The position numbers and the translations under genes were made by a program. Shown here in pieces: positions 9,518 to 17,913 of a stretch of DNA of 42,423 bases. Numbering within the stretch: position 1 is the first letter of the stretch; each line of letters starts with the position of its first letter. Origin of the DNA: Micromonospora arborensis (GTDB lineage Bacteria > Actinomycetota > Actinomycetes > Mycobacteriales > Micromonosporaceae). The stretch covers positions 1 to 42,423 of the forward strand of contig NZ_PYBV01000053.1 in assembly GCF_003205615.1 (NCBI RefSeq), given 5' to 3'. Under the pieces are notes generated by a model. That model was not told the origin of the DNA and did no database searches. It worked only from the letters and a program-made list of their open reading frames with translations.

Positions 9518-12076
9518 TCAGGTCGCTTGTGGGTCCTCGTCGGCCGGCTCGGGAGGCGCGGTCGCCGGAGTTCCGGGAGCGCCGCCGAGCAGCCGAGCCG
9601 CGTCGGTGCGGCCGCGTCGGGTGCCCGTCTGGTAGGAGCTCATCATCCGGCGCACCTGATCCGGCGCGCGTGCCACATCCTCGTCGTCGGTCTCCGACAC
9701 CGCCGGGTCGTCGCGCAGTTCGGGGACGATGTTCGCCTGTCGGACCCGGACGGGCAGGCCCGCACCGGTGCGCGCCGCCTCGGCTCGGGCGGGCCTCGGA
9801 GCGGCGTCGGCTGCCACGACCGGCGCGCTGTCGTCGTTCGCCGGTCGGTTGCGGTCGACCGCGGGCAGGCCGGTAGGCACCGTCGGGGCTTCCAGGGCCG
9901 GCTGGCCCGGACCACGCCGGGCCCGGGTGGGCAGCTCGGGTGCGGCGGTGGCCGGGGTTGCCCGCTGCCGGGTGGGCAGGACGGTCTCGGCCTCGCCGGT
10001 CGGTGCCGTCGGGGTGGCGGTGTCGGCCGACATAGGCGTCTCCGTGCTGACCGGTTCGGGTACGTCCCGTGCGGCGGTCGTCGGTGCGGCCAGTGCGAGC
10101 GGGGCGAGGACGGCCGGGCGGCCGGTGTCGACGGCGGGCCCCGACGGCAGCGGGATGGCCGAACCGGTCCGCATCGCCCCCGAGTCCTCCGGGCCGGCCG
10201 CGTTCTCGGTGACCAACTCCAGCGGGATCAGCACGACCGCGGTGGTGCCGCCGTACGCGGACTCCTTCAGCCGCACCCGCACGCCGTGCCGCTCGGTCAG
10301 CCGGCTCACCACGTAGAGGCCGAGGCGGGTGGCGTTGGCGAGGTTCAGCTCGGACTGGTCGACGATCCGGTGGTTCGCGGCGGCCAGGTCCTCCTCGCTC
10401 ATGCCGAGGCCCCGGTCCTCGATCTCGATGGCGAACCCGTTGGACACCAACTGGCCGCGGACCTCGACGGTGGTGTGCGGCGGGGAGAACGACAGGCCGT
10501 TCTCGATCAGCTCGGCGAGCAGGTGGATGATGTCGCCGACCGCGCGGCCGGCGAGCGAGACCGGCCCGAGTGGCAGCACGTTGACCCGGGTGTAGTCCTC
10601 GACCTCGGCCACGGCGCCGCGCACCACGTCGACCATCGGGACGTTGCGCCGCCAGGCCCGGCCGGGGGTGGAGCCGGAGAGCACGATCAGGTTCTCCGCG
10701 TTGCGCCGCATCCGGGTGGCCAGGTGGTCGACCCGGAACAGGTCCTCCAGCTCCTCCGCGTCGTGTTCGCGGCGCTCCATCGTGTCCAGCAGGGTGAGCT
10801 GGCGGTGCACGAGCGCCTGCGTGCGCCGGGCCAGGCTGAGGAAGACCTCGCGGACGTTGCGGCGCAGCTCGGCCTGCTCGACGGCGGTACGGATCGCGGT
10901 CTCCTGGACCGCGTTGAAGGCCTTGCCGACCTGGCCGATCTCGTCGGTGCCGAATTCCAAGGGTGGCGCCTCGGCCGCCACGTCGACCTCTTCGCCACGA
11001 CCGAGCCGCTCGACCACACTGGGCAGCCGCTCGTTGGCCAGGCGGAAGGCCGCGTCGCGCAACCGTTCCAACTGCCGCACCAGGGCGCGGGCGGTGGTGA
11101 TGGACACGATGATCGAGGCGATGACGGCGAGCAGACCGAGGCCGGTGGCGAGCGCCAGCCGGACGACGACACCGACGGCGACCGGGGTGGACCGGTCGAC
11201 CACGCCGTCGCCGCCGGCCAGCACGACCGCACTGATCTCGGTCAGCGCCGGGGTGGTGGTGTCGCTCCACTCCGTCGCGGTGACCGCCGGCCGGCCGGCA
11301 CCGCTGCCCTGCATGACCTGGGTCTCCAGGGCGGTCAGCCGGTTGAAGGTGGTGCCCGCCGACATCGTCTCGTAGCGGCGTTGGTCGGCGGAGGGGAGCC
11401 GGACCAGCGCGGAGGCGGCGACGAACTGTCGGGCGCCGACGATCCGGGTGAAGTCCGCCCGTTCGGCCGGGGTGATCCGGCCGGCGGCCAGCACGCCGGC
11501 CAGCAGCGCGTCCTCCTGGGACAGCAGTTCGCGGGACCGATTCAGGCTGATCAGCGCGGAGGTGTCCTCGGCGACCTGCTCGTCGTCGAGGTTGCCGAGC
11601 GCGTCGTACACCCGAAAAATCGACTCGATGACCCCGGTGAAGGTGGCGCCCGTCTCGGCCCGGTCGATGCGCCGTTCGTCGACCGCCGTACGGATCTTGC
11701 TCAGGTCGGTCAGCCCGGTGTCGAGAGCCTTGATCCGCTGGTCGAGGGTGTCGCTGCCCAGCAAGTCCACCTGCCAGCTCTCGGTGGACTTCTGGAACGT
11801 CGCCGCCCACCGGTCGGTGCGCTTGCGCGTCTCGGTCAGAGCGGCGCGCTGGGAGTCGTCGGGTCGACCCAGATAGGTCAACGACTCCCGGCGCTCCACC
11901 TGCAACTGGATCAGCAGCGGCTCGGTGGGATCGAAGACCTTGGTGTCCAGCGCCTGCACACCGAGTAGGTTGACCCCCTCCCGGACGGTGACCCAGGCGG
12001 TGAAGCCCCAGAGCGCGACGAGCGAGACGAGTAGAGCAACGACCTTGGTACGCAGATTCGTACTGCGGGAACCCAT
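9518..12076 (-). CDS. cvnA: Nitrate/nitrite-sensing-type sensor histidine kinase (CvnA)
   Basis: An 852-residue membrane kinase at the head of the conservon. The N-terminal membrane helix (about residues 11-30) and a second at about 305-330 (LGLLAVIASIIVSITTARALV) flank an extracytoplasmic NIT-like helical sensor domain. A HAMP segment and an atypical helical region follow. The HATPase domain has N-box ELIENGLSFSPP and G-box DRGLGM. The last 250 residues are Pro/Thr/Ala-rich and probably disordered, as usual for CvnA. No canonical H-box is obvious, so phosphotransfer may not be its main output. ATG at 12076 has AGGGACGG upstream; a longer start at 12136 would put charged residues before the signal-anchor helix. 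It begins 110 bp after the terpene operon on the same strand. Confidence 0.93.
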   Translation of the reverse strand: MGSRSTNLRTKVVALLVSLVALWGFTAWVTVREGVNLLGVQALDTKVFDPTEPLLIQLQVERRESLTYLGRPDDSQRAALTETRKRTDRWAATFQKSTESWQVDLLGSDTLDQRIKALDTGLTDLSKIRTAVDERRIDRAETGATFTGVIESIFRVYDALGNLDDEQVAEDTSALISLNRSRELLSQEDALLAGVLAAGRITPAERADFTRIVGARQFVAASALVRLPSADQRRYETMSAGTTFNRLTALETQVMQGSGAGRPAVTATEWSDTTTPALTEISAVVLAGGDGVVDRSTPVAVGVVVRLALATGLGLLAVIASIIVSITTARALVRQLERLRDAAFRLANERLPSVVERLGRGEEVDVAAEAPPLEFGTDEIGQVGKAFNAVQETAIRTAVEQAELRRNVREVFLSLARRTQALVHRQLTLLDTMERREHDAEELEDLFRVDHLATRMRRNAENLIVLSGSTPGRAWRRNVPMVDVVRGAVAEVEDYTRVNVLPLGPVSLAGRAVGDIIHLLAELIENGLSFSPPHTTVEVRGQLVSNGFAIEIEDRGLGMSEEDLAAANHRIVDQSELNLANATRLGLYVVSRLTERHGVRVRLKESAYGGTTAVVLIPLELVTENAAGPEDSGAMRTGSAIPLPSGPAVDTGRPAVLAPLALAAPTTAARDVPEPVSTETPMSADTATPTAPTGEAETVLPTRQRATPATAAPELPTRARRGPGQPALEAPTVPTGLPAVDRNRPANDDSAPVVAADAAPRPARAEAARTGAGLPVRVRQANIVPELRDDPAVSETDDEDVARAPDQVRRMMSSYQTGTRRGRTDAARLLGGAPGTPATAPPEPADEDPQAT

Positions 12077-12099
12077 TACACCGTCCCTGGCGCGGCCTG

Positions 12100-12117
12100 T
12101 GATTGATCGATCAGTCA
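12100..12117. promoter_or_regulatory. 18-bp palindrome upstream of the conservon
   Basis: TGA-T-TGATCGATCA-G-TCA is symmetrical except for one base pair and lies 23 bp upstream of the cvnA start. It is the only clearly AT-enriched stretch in the 110-bp gap. A candidate operator; on the minus strand its edge also reads TTGACT, which could be a -35 element, but no matching -10 is seen. Confidence 0.4.
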
Positions 12118-12186
12118 AGATGCGTAGTGCACGCATCGACCCGGCGCACGCTAGCAGCGTCCGGGCCTGTGCTCAAGCGCTGCTGA

Positions 12187-13803
12187 TCATGAGACCGCCG
12201 TGCGGGACGGGAGCAGGGACCGATCCGGGTTGTTGACCAGGTCGGATCTGGTCATTGCCAACTGCCGGGCGGCGAGAACCGCTGCTCGGACGATCAGCAC
12301 CGGCGCGTAGAGATCCTTGTCATGCCACAAGGGAGGGTCGACGTGCTGATCGTCCACTTCGGAAAGGTGACGCAACCCACGGCCGATCGCCTCGGGTACG
12401 CCCGGCCGCACCGGTCGACGCACTCCCAGCAGCACGTGCAGGGCGTACGCCGTCTCCTCCATGGTGCCCGCCCAGCGCCCCCAGGCCCCGTCCGCCCGCT
12501 GGGTGGCGACCAACCAGTCGATGGCGCGGTCGACCGCCGATCCGCCGATCCCGGCCGGGGCGTACCGGTCGAGAGCCGCCACGACGCACGAGGTGGCGTA
12601 GTACGCGGACGCGTGCCAGCGGTCGGCCCAGGAGCCGTCGGGCTGCTGCTCGTCGCCCAGCCACCCGGCCAACGCGGCCGCACGGGCGCCGTAGCGGCTC
12701 GCGCCCGCCGCCGTGTGCCGGGCATGCCAGCCGAGCGCCTCGAGCACGTGCGCGTTCGTGGTGACCGACCGCCCGTCCTCCCCCTGCCAGGTGCAGAAGT
12801 GGGTGCCGAGGTCGAAGTGGAGCAGGCTCGCCGGGTCCACCGGGTGACCGAGGCGGGCGAGAGTGTAGAGGGTGACCGAGGTGGTGTCCGCGTCGGCCGG
12901 TAGCCCCGGCCCGGTCGGCACGCCCTGCGGCCCGAGCGCGGCGGACAACTCGGCGATGAGCTTCGGCGCGGGCCGGACCGGCACCCCCGCTCGGGCCAGA
13001 CCGCTCAGCGCCCAGGCCCGCTCGAACACCGTGATCGGGGTACAGCAGGGCACCGGCCCGTCGAGAAGGCCGACAGCCGCCCGCAGGTAGGCCAGCGCCT
13101 CCGGGTCGGCGCCGGGCGTCGCCGGGTCGCCGATCCAGGCGGCGGTGGCCGCTGGCGAGGCTCCGACGGCCCCGGCGACCGGGACCACGCCGCGGTGCCG
13201 GCGCGCGACCGGCCCGAGCACCTCGAAGGCGTGCACCAGCTTCTGCGGCACCGGACGTCCGCTGCCCACCAGCGCGTGTACGGCGTCGAGCCGCCGTCGA
13301 TCCACGCGGGGCAGGGCACGGAGCCCGTCGGCGAACCTCCGATCGCCCTGTGCGGCGAAGAACGCGAGGTGGTCGTCGATCCGCTCCACCAGGGCCGGCA
13401 CGATGAGGTCGGCCGCCGGTGTGTCCGGGAGCGACGTGCCTCTGCCGAGCCATTCGGCGAGCACACCCAGCCCCCGGCTTGCCGCGGCGCCCAGCCCGGT
13501 CGGGGCGGCGGCCGGGGCGCCACGCAGTGTGCCGAGCAACGCCTCCACCGCGCTCACCGTCGGCACCACGGCGTAACCGCCGGCGCCACCCCAACCCCCG
13601 TCGGCACGCTGCGTGTCCAGCAGATACCGCAGCCGTCGGTCATGACCGGTGAGCCATGGCGCGTCGGCGACGACCCGGCCGGTCTCGTACACCGACGGGC
13701 TGACCCGGCCCGCCGGTTCGAGCATCATGGCGGCGAGCAACTCCCGGGCCGACGCGGCCACCGCCGACCCGTCCCGAGCACCGCCGGCTGGCGCGGGGGT
13801 CAC
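12187..13803 (-). CDS. Class II terpene cyclase (diterpene/drimane type), DADTT motif
   Basis: A 538-residue alpha/alpha-barrel terpene cyclase of the squalene-hopene/copalyl-diphosphate synthase superfamily. It protonates the far end of a prenyl diphosphate and leaves the diphosphate in place. QW-type repeats are visible (QRADGGWGG near 65, QPDGSW near 387, QRADGAWG near 435). The acid motif, canonically DxDD, reads D304-A-D306-T-T308: the central proton-donor Asp306 is kept, the last Asp is Thr. About 500 residues fits stand-alone bacterial class II enzymes and is short for squalene-hopene cyclase. The start is GTG, overlapping the class I gene stop (GTGA). Gene content matches the known Salinispora diterpene operon (class II, class I, CYP). 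Substrate, GGPP or FPP, is not decided by sequence alone. Confidence 0.9.
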   Translation of the reverse strand: MTPAPAGGARDGSAVAASARELLAAMMLEPAGRVSPSVYETGRVVADAPWLTGHDRRLRYLLDTQRADGGWGGAGGYAVVPTVSAVEALLGTLRGAPAAAPTGLGAAASRGLGVLAEWLGRGTSLPDTPAADLIVPALVERIDDHLAFFAAQGDRRFADGLRALPRVDRRRLDAVHALVGSGRPVPQKLVHAFEVLGPVARRHRGVVPVAGAVGASPAATAAWIGDPATPGADPEALAYLRAAVGLLDGPVPCCTPITVFERAWALSGLARAGVPVRPAPKLIAELSAALGPQGVPTGPGLPADADTTSVTLYTLARLGHPVDPASLLHFDLGTHFCTWQGEDGRSVTTNAHVLEALGWHARHTAAGASRYGARAAALAGWLGDEQQPDGSWADRWHASAYYATSCVVAALDRYAPAGIGGSAVDRAIDWLVATQRADGAWGRWAGTMEETAYALHVLLGVRRPVRPGVPEAIGRGLRHLSEVDDQHVDPPLWHDKDLYAPVLIVRAAVLAARQLAMTRSDLVNNPDRSLLPSRTAVS

Positions 13804-14711
13804 GACACGCCCCAGAAATCGGTCGACCCGTAGAAGCCCGTGCTGAAGCCGATCTGCCGGGCGAGGTAGTCGGCCGGCACCGGGCAGGTGGTGCGTAACG
13901 GGTCGAGCAGTTCCCGGGCGGACGCCACCAGGTCGGTGATCCGGCGCTCGACGTCGGCCCGCTCCGGCACCAACATCAACGCGTTGAGGTCACCCCACCG
14001 CTTGTCACGTTCGTAGCTGGCCAGGTCGTTGACGAGCCGGATGATCCGTTGCACCTGGTCACTGGCCGCCACGAGCGCGTCGAGGTGGGCCAGCGTCGCG
14101 GGATCGTCGGAGTGGATCCAGTGCGCGACGTTGACCACCGTGCAGGCGAGGTTCGCCGCGTTGGCCAGATATTCGTCGAGGGTGGGCAGCACGGCGGTGT
14201 CGGCGGTCTGCTTCCAGTCCCACTCCCGCGCCATGGCGTCGAACATCGTCCGCAACTCGGTGCGCCACACCACCCCGTGGGTCGCGTACGCCGGCACGGC
14301 GGCGAGTTCGTCGCGCAACTCGGCGAGGAAGCGGCCGAGCGGGTCGTCCGCCGCCGGTGAGCCGCCCTCGGCCACCGCGAGGCAGCTCGCCGTCAACCTG
14401 TCGATCTCGTCACGGGTACGCGCCTCGTGGTCGACGAGCCAGTCGACCGCGAAGCCCCAGAGCACGGCCCGGTTCGTCACGCGCAACTGGTCGAGGTCGC
14501 ACCAGGGTGCCCCGAACGCGATCGCCATCGCGACGTTGCCGAACAGCGCCGGGTCGAACGGCCGTGCCGGGAAGAGATCGGGGTACGCCGCAGCACGTTC
14601 GGCCAGGTCACGTTGGCCCTTGGCAGCGAGGGCACAGATCCGGCCCTGCTCGGCGGCCAGCGTCATCTGGTCGCCACCGGTTGCCGGCAGCGACGCGAGC
14701 CCAGCGGTCAT
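13800..14711 (-). CDS. Class I terpene synthase with atypical metal motifs
   Basis: A 303-residue class I terpene synthase, expected to ionise the diphosphate made by the class II partner. The first metal motif is degenerate: D90-W-L-V-D94 where DDxxD/E is usual, so the second Asp is Trp. The second motif is N228-D-L-A-S232-Y-E-R-D236, with Asp for the usual final Glu. The C terminus ends in GFYGSTDFW rather than a clear RY pair. These features suit synthases that accept a bicyclic diphosphate rather than a linear one. ATG at 14711 overlaps the P450 stop by 4 bp (ATGA); Met16 is an alternative start. Probably cytosolic. Confidence 0.88.
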   Translation of the reverse strand: MTAGLASLPATGGDQMTLAAEQGRICALAAKGQRDLAERAAAYPDLFPARPFDPALFGNVAMAIAFGAPWCDLDQLRVTNRAVLWGFAVDWLVDHEARTRDEIDRLTASCLAVAEGGSPAADDPLGRFLAELRDELAAVPAYATHGVVWRTELRTMFDAMAREWDWKQTADTAVLPTLDEYLANAANLACTVVNVAHWIHSDDPATLAHLDALVAASDQVQRIIRLVNDLASYERDKRWGDLNALMLVPERADVERRITDLVASARELLDPLRTTCPVPADYLARQIGFSTGFYGSTDFWGVS

Positions 14712-16105
14712 GCCGAGACACTCCGTACCGGTCGCAGGATCACTTCGACACGCTCTTGGGGCCGTAGCGCTGCCGCCACCTTGACTCCGGGCACCGATTG
14801 CCGTTGCAGGCTGAACCGGAAGCGGCTCAGCACGGTGGCCACGATCAGCATCGCCTCCAGGTAGAAGAGGTGCATGCCGATGCACTGGTGCGGGCCGCCG
14901 CCGAACGGGAAGTGCGCGTACCGGTGCCGGTTGCGGACCTGATCGGGGTCGAAGCGGTCGGGGTCGAAGACCTCGGGCCGGTCCCAGAACGCGGACATCC
15001 GGTGGGTGATCAGCGGGCTGACCACGAGGGTGGCACCAGCCTCGATCCGGACGCCACCGATCACGTCGGTTTCCACCGCACTACGCGGGAAGAGCCAGCC
15101 GATCGGATAGAGCCGCAGCAGTTCGTCGAGCACCTGCCGGGTGTAGCGCAGCTCGCGTAGGTGCTCGCGTCGGACCGGCGCGTCGCCGACCACTCGGTCG
15201 ATCTCCTCGTACAGTCGCTCGGCGATCTGCTCGTCCTGAGCGATGTGCGGCCAGAGCCAGGTCAGTACGCTGATCGTGGTTTCGGTGGTGGTGGCGACCA
15301 TGGAGACGGTGTCGTCCCGGACCTGCCGCTCCTCGATCCGGCCACCTGTCTCCGTGCGGCCCCGCCACAGGGTGGCGATGATGTCGTCCCCATCGGTTTC
15401 GGCCGTCTCCCGGGTGGCTCGGATGATCGGGAGCAGGGTGTCGTCAATGAGTTGAACGGCCTTACGGAATGTCCGGTCGCCCGGCATCGGCATGGCCAAC
15501 GGTGCCCACGGCACCATCAGCCGCGGCATCACCGACGAGGCGATCGCGTCCTGCGCCTTCATGATGCGCATCGCCTGCGGCACCGAGATCTTGTCGGCGA
15601 AGAAGACCCGCATGATCGCCGAGCAGACGATCTGGGCCTGCACGGTGCCCATGTCGACGGGTTGGCCGGTGCGGGCCGGCTCGTCCAGGTCGTCGACCGC
15701 ATCCTCGATCGCCTCGGCCAGCCGGTCCACCAGCGAGTCGACGCGTCGAGCGGTGAACAACGGCTGAAGCACCTGGCGGCTGTTCTTCCAGTGTTCGCCG
15801 TCGCCGAGGATGCCGTCACCGAACAACCGCTTCAGCGGACGCCACTGGAGAGCGTCACCGCCGCGGACGTAGTTGTCGGACTTGTCGCGCAGAACCTGCT
15901 GTAGGTGCTCCGGCCGGGTGACCAGGTAGAGCCGGGACACACCCAGACTGAGCTTCACCACCTCGCCCTGCGACCGCTCGCCCATGTCGACAAGGGCGCG
16001 GGCCGGATCACGGAACAGGTTGGGCACCACGTGGCGCAGCGGGACCGAGCCCGCTCGTCGTGGCTGAACCGGCGCTGTCTGAGGTGCTACCACGGGAGCT
16101 GACAC
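14708..16105 (-). CDS. Cytochrome P450, terpene-operon oxidase
   Basis: A 465-residue soluble P450. The heme-binding loop is FPFGGGPHQCIG with Cys408; the ExxR pair is E328-LL-R331. In the I-helix the usual AGxET/T reads TTTETT (272-277), so the Gly is Thr. Being first in a fully coupled operon with two terpene cyclases, it most likely hydroxylates the cyclised hydrocarbon, as CYP1051A1 does in the Salinispora operon. The redox partners are not in this window. The start is uncertain: GTG 16105 abuts AAGGAA directly, while GTG 16093 has a better spacing of 12 nt. Confidence 0.93.
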   Translation of the reverse strand: MSAPVVAPQTAPVQPRRAGSVPLRHVVPNLFRDPARALVDMGERSQGEVVKLSLGVSRLYLVTRPEHLQQVLRDKSDNYVRGGDALQWRPLKRLFGDGILGDGEHWKNSRQVLQPLFTARRVDSLVDRLAEAIEDAVDDLDEPARTGQPVDMGTVQAQIVCSAIMRVFFADKISVPQAMRIMKAQDAIASSVMPRLMVPWAPLAMPMPGDRTFRKAVQLIDDTLLPIIRATRETAETDGDDIIATLWRGRTETGGRIEERQVRDDTVSMVATTTETTISVLTWLWPHIAQDEQIAERLYEEIDRVVGDAPVRREHLRELRYTRQVLDELLRLYPIGWLFPRSAVETDVIGGVRIEAGATLVVSPLITHRMSAFWDRPEVFDPDRFDPDQVRNRHRYAHFPFGGGPHQCIGMHLFYLEAMLIVATVLSRFRFSLQRQSVPGVKVAAALRPQERVEVILRPVRSVSA

Positions 16106-16202
16106 TTCCTTGTGGATACTCGGCGTCGCGGAACGACTCTGCGGAGTTAGGACTTTTGTGGGAGCATGCCACCGCCCGGTCGCCTCCCTCTAGACGCATG
16201 AC

Positions 16203-16215
16203 GTGAAATTTTCAC
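16203..16215. promoter_or_regulatory. GTGAAA-T-TTTCAC palindrome upstream of the terpene operon
   Basis: A perfect 13-bp inverted repeat with a 1-bp centre, about 98 bp upstream of the P450 start and markedly AT-rich for this genome. A candidate regulator-binding site in the 375-bp gene-free stretch 16106-16480 between the terpene operon and DUF2630. Confidence 0.45.
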
Positions 16216-16324
16216 ACGCAAGGATTGCGCCGCCGGAGGATTGGGACGTCGGGAAGCGCGCGTTCCACAGATCCCGCAGCTAGCGACGGCCATGAACGTC
16301 AACTGGCATCCGTGATATTCGATA

Positions 16325-16338
16325 GTGATGAACATCAC
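16325..16338. promoter_or_regulatory. GTGATG-AA-CATCAC palindrome
   Basis: A perfect 14-bp inverted repeat in the same intergenic stretch, 143 bp upstream of the DUF2630 start and 220 bp from the P450 start. It differs in sequence from the site at 16203-16215, so two different regulators may bind. The GTG/ATG inside it opens a 134-codon reading frame, but only the DUF2630 part looks coding. Confidence 0.4.
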
Positions 16339-16480
16339 TCATCAGCCGTCGGTGGGGTCCGCCCAGGGGTTTGCCGCGGCTCGGCCCGGGACCGCGTCGG
16401 GCGCCACCTGGGCCACGCGCACCGCCCGGCGGAACGACCGAATCCGGGCGATGCCCGCCCCCCTGTGCCAGGCTCTTGTC

Positions 16481-16729
16481 ATGGACGACAAGACCATCCT
16501 GAACCGGATCACCGAACTGGTCGACGAGGAACACAAGCTGCGGGCGGATGCCCAGGCCCACGAGTCGGGCACCGAGGGCGAGGCCAGCGAGCGGCTGCGC
16601 GCCCTGGAGGAGTCCCTCGACCAGTGTTGGGACCTCCTGCGCCGCAGGCGGGCCGCCCGGGACACCCACGGCGACCCGGACGCACAGGGCGAGCGCCCCA
16701 AGCCCGAGGTGGAGCGCTACCTGCAGTAA
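16481..16729 (+). CDS. DUF2630 family protein
   Basis: An 82-residue, highly charged, mostly helical protein (MDDKTILNRITELVDEEHKLRA, later LRALEESLDQCWDLLRRRRAARD and a Pro-rich VERYLQ end). It matches DUF2630, a small actinobacterial family of unknown function. Start ATG 16481 follows a segment with no obvious Shine-Dalgarno; a longer reading from 16325 would add a non-conserved Ala/Arg-rich stretch. The gene converges on the RIO kinase, with a strong bidirectional terminator between. Confidence 0.88.
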   Translation: MDDKTILNRITELVDEEHKLRADAQAHESGTEGEASERLRALEESLDQCWDLLRRRRAARDTHGDPDAQGERPKPEVERYLQ

Positions 16730-16737
16730 CCGGCGTG

Positions 16738-16768
16738 GCGGGTCGGGCGGTCCGGCCGCCCGACCCGC
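16738..16768. terminator. Bidirectional terminator between DUF2630 and RIO kinase genes
   Basis: A perfect 13-bp stem (16738-16750 with 16756-16768) with loop TCCGG fills the gap between the two convergent genes. Confidence 0.85.
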
Positions 16769-16773
16769 TCCGG

Positions 16774-17706
16774 TCAGCGGATGCCCGCCTCGCGGAGCAG
16801 CTCCCCGGTCAACGTCCCCGGATCGACCTGCTCGGCGGGCAGACCCCGGGCCACGAACCAGGTACCGACCACCCGCACGTCGCGGGCCAGGAACTCCGGC
16901 CCCTGCGGGTTCGCCACCACGTCGACCACCTGCGGCAGGTCGATCACGACCAGCCGGCCCCGGTGCACGAGCAGGTTGTACGGCGACAGGTCCCCGTGGG
17001 CATAGCCGGCCCGGGCCAGCACTCGCAGCGCCTCCACCAACTGGGCCCACAGGTCGCGCAGCTCGGCCGCGCCGGGTCGTAGCTGGGCGAGTCGGGGCGC
17101 CGCCTCCCCCGACTCGGCGTCACCGACGAACTCCAGCATCAGCTCGGTGCCCCGCAACTGCACCGGGTACGGCACGGCGATCCGGTCGTAACCGGCGCTG
17201 ATCTCCCAGAGTCGCGCCAGGGCGTCGAACTCGGCCGCCGCCCACTGCCCGGCGATCATCTGCCGGCCGAACGCCGTCCGACCGGCCATCGCCCGGTTCT
17301 CCCGGGAACGGCGCACCCGGCGGCCCTCCAGGTAGCCGGCGTCGCGGTGGAACAACCGGTGTTCGGGGTCGCGGTAGCGCTTGACCGCCAGCAGGCAGGA
17401 GCGGTCGCTGCCGGGCACGGCCCGGCGGACCAGGTGGACGTCCGCCTCCTTGCCGGTCTTCAGCACACCCAACTCGGTGTCCTTGGCTGCCAACTCGGTG
17501 ACCAGCCAGTCCGGGTGGGGCTGCGGCCCGTGGACGGCGTCGTCCCAGGACGACCAGCGTTCGCCGGTGTCCGGGTCAGGAACGCTGTCCGGGTCTGCGA
17601 GCGGCTCGGTGGGCCGCCCGCGCTTCAGAAACTGCGGTTCGTCGTCGTCGAAGCGGCTCTTGCCGCGGCTCCGGCGCTCCAGCGCCGGAAGGTCGTGATC
17701 GCGCAC
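16774..17706 (-). CDS. RIO-type serine/threonine protein kinase
   Basis: A 310-residue RIO-family atypical kinase. The ATP-binding segment is LKTGKEADVHLV with invariant Lys near residue 109 (LLAVKRY). The catalytic loop is HGDLSPYN (Asp239, Asn244) and the metal-binding motif is VVIDLPQVV (Asp256). Residues 1-70 are charged and probably disordered. RIO kinases act in ribosome maturation in archaea and eukaryotes; in bacteria the substrate is mostly unknown. GTG at 17706 is preferred because the 36 codons upstream of it look non-conserved, but its AAGGGA is 12 nt away, so the exact start is open. Confidence 0.92.
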   Translation of the reverse strand: MRDHDLPALERRSRGKSRFDDDEPQFLKRGRPTEPLADPDSVPDPDTGERWSSWDDAVHGPQPHPDWLVTELAAKDTELGVLKTGKEADVHLVRRAVPGSDRSCLLAVKRYRDPEHRLFHRDAGYLEGRRVRRSRENRAMAGRTAFGRQMIAGQWAAAEFDALARLWEISAGYDRIAVPYPVQLRGTELMLEFVGDAESGEAAPRLAQLRPGAAELRDLWAQLVEALRVLARAGYAHGDLSPYNLLVHRGRLVVIDLPQVVDVVANPQGPEFLARDVRVVGTWFVARGLPAEQVDPGTLTGELLREAGIR

Positions 17707-17913
17707 TGTGGTGAGGTTCCCTTGATCGAGGCTGAGAAAGGCGGCTGGAAGCGACCTGCGAAGACGGCCATGACCGACCTCCTCTCCTCGACCGGGCCCA
17801 CGCCCGGAACGCACGATGCGCCGACAATGCTCGCCGCCGGGCGGCAGCCGGTCAACCGATTTATCGAAACGCCGTCCGCGCGGCGTCGGGACCGTGGCGA
17901 GCGAGTGAACCCC

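Noticed and set aside
9461..11968. An 835-codon plus-strand frame opposite the sensor kinase
   Set aside because: Composition follows the antisense codon bias of cvnA; no start signal or domain.
12187..13803. Squalene-hopene cyclase for hopanoid synthesis
   Set aside because: Too short, DADTT rather than DxDDT, few QW motifs, and the partners are a class I synthase and P450 rather than hpn genes.
16325..16480. N-terminal extension of DUF2630 from the palindromic GTG/ATG
   Set aside because: The extra 52 residues are Ala/Arg/Thr-rich and unlike the family, and the proposed start lies inside a perfect palindrome.
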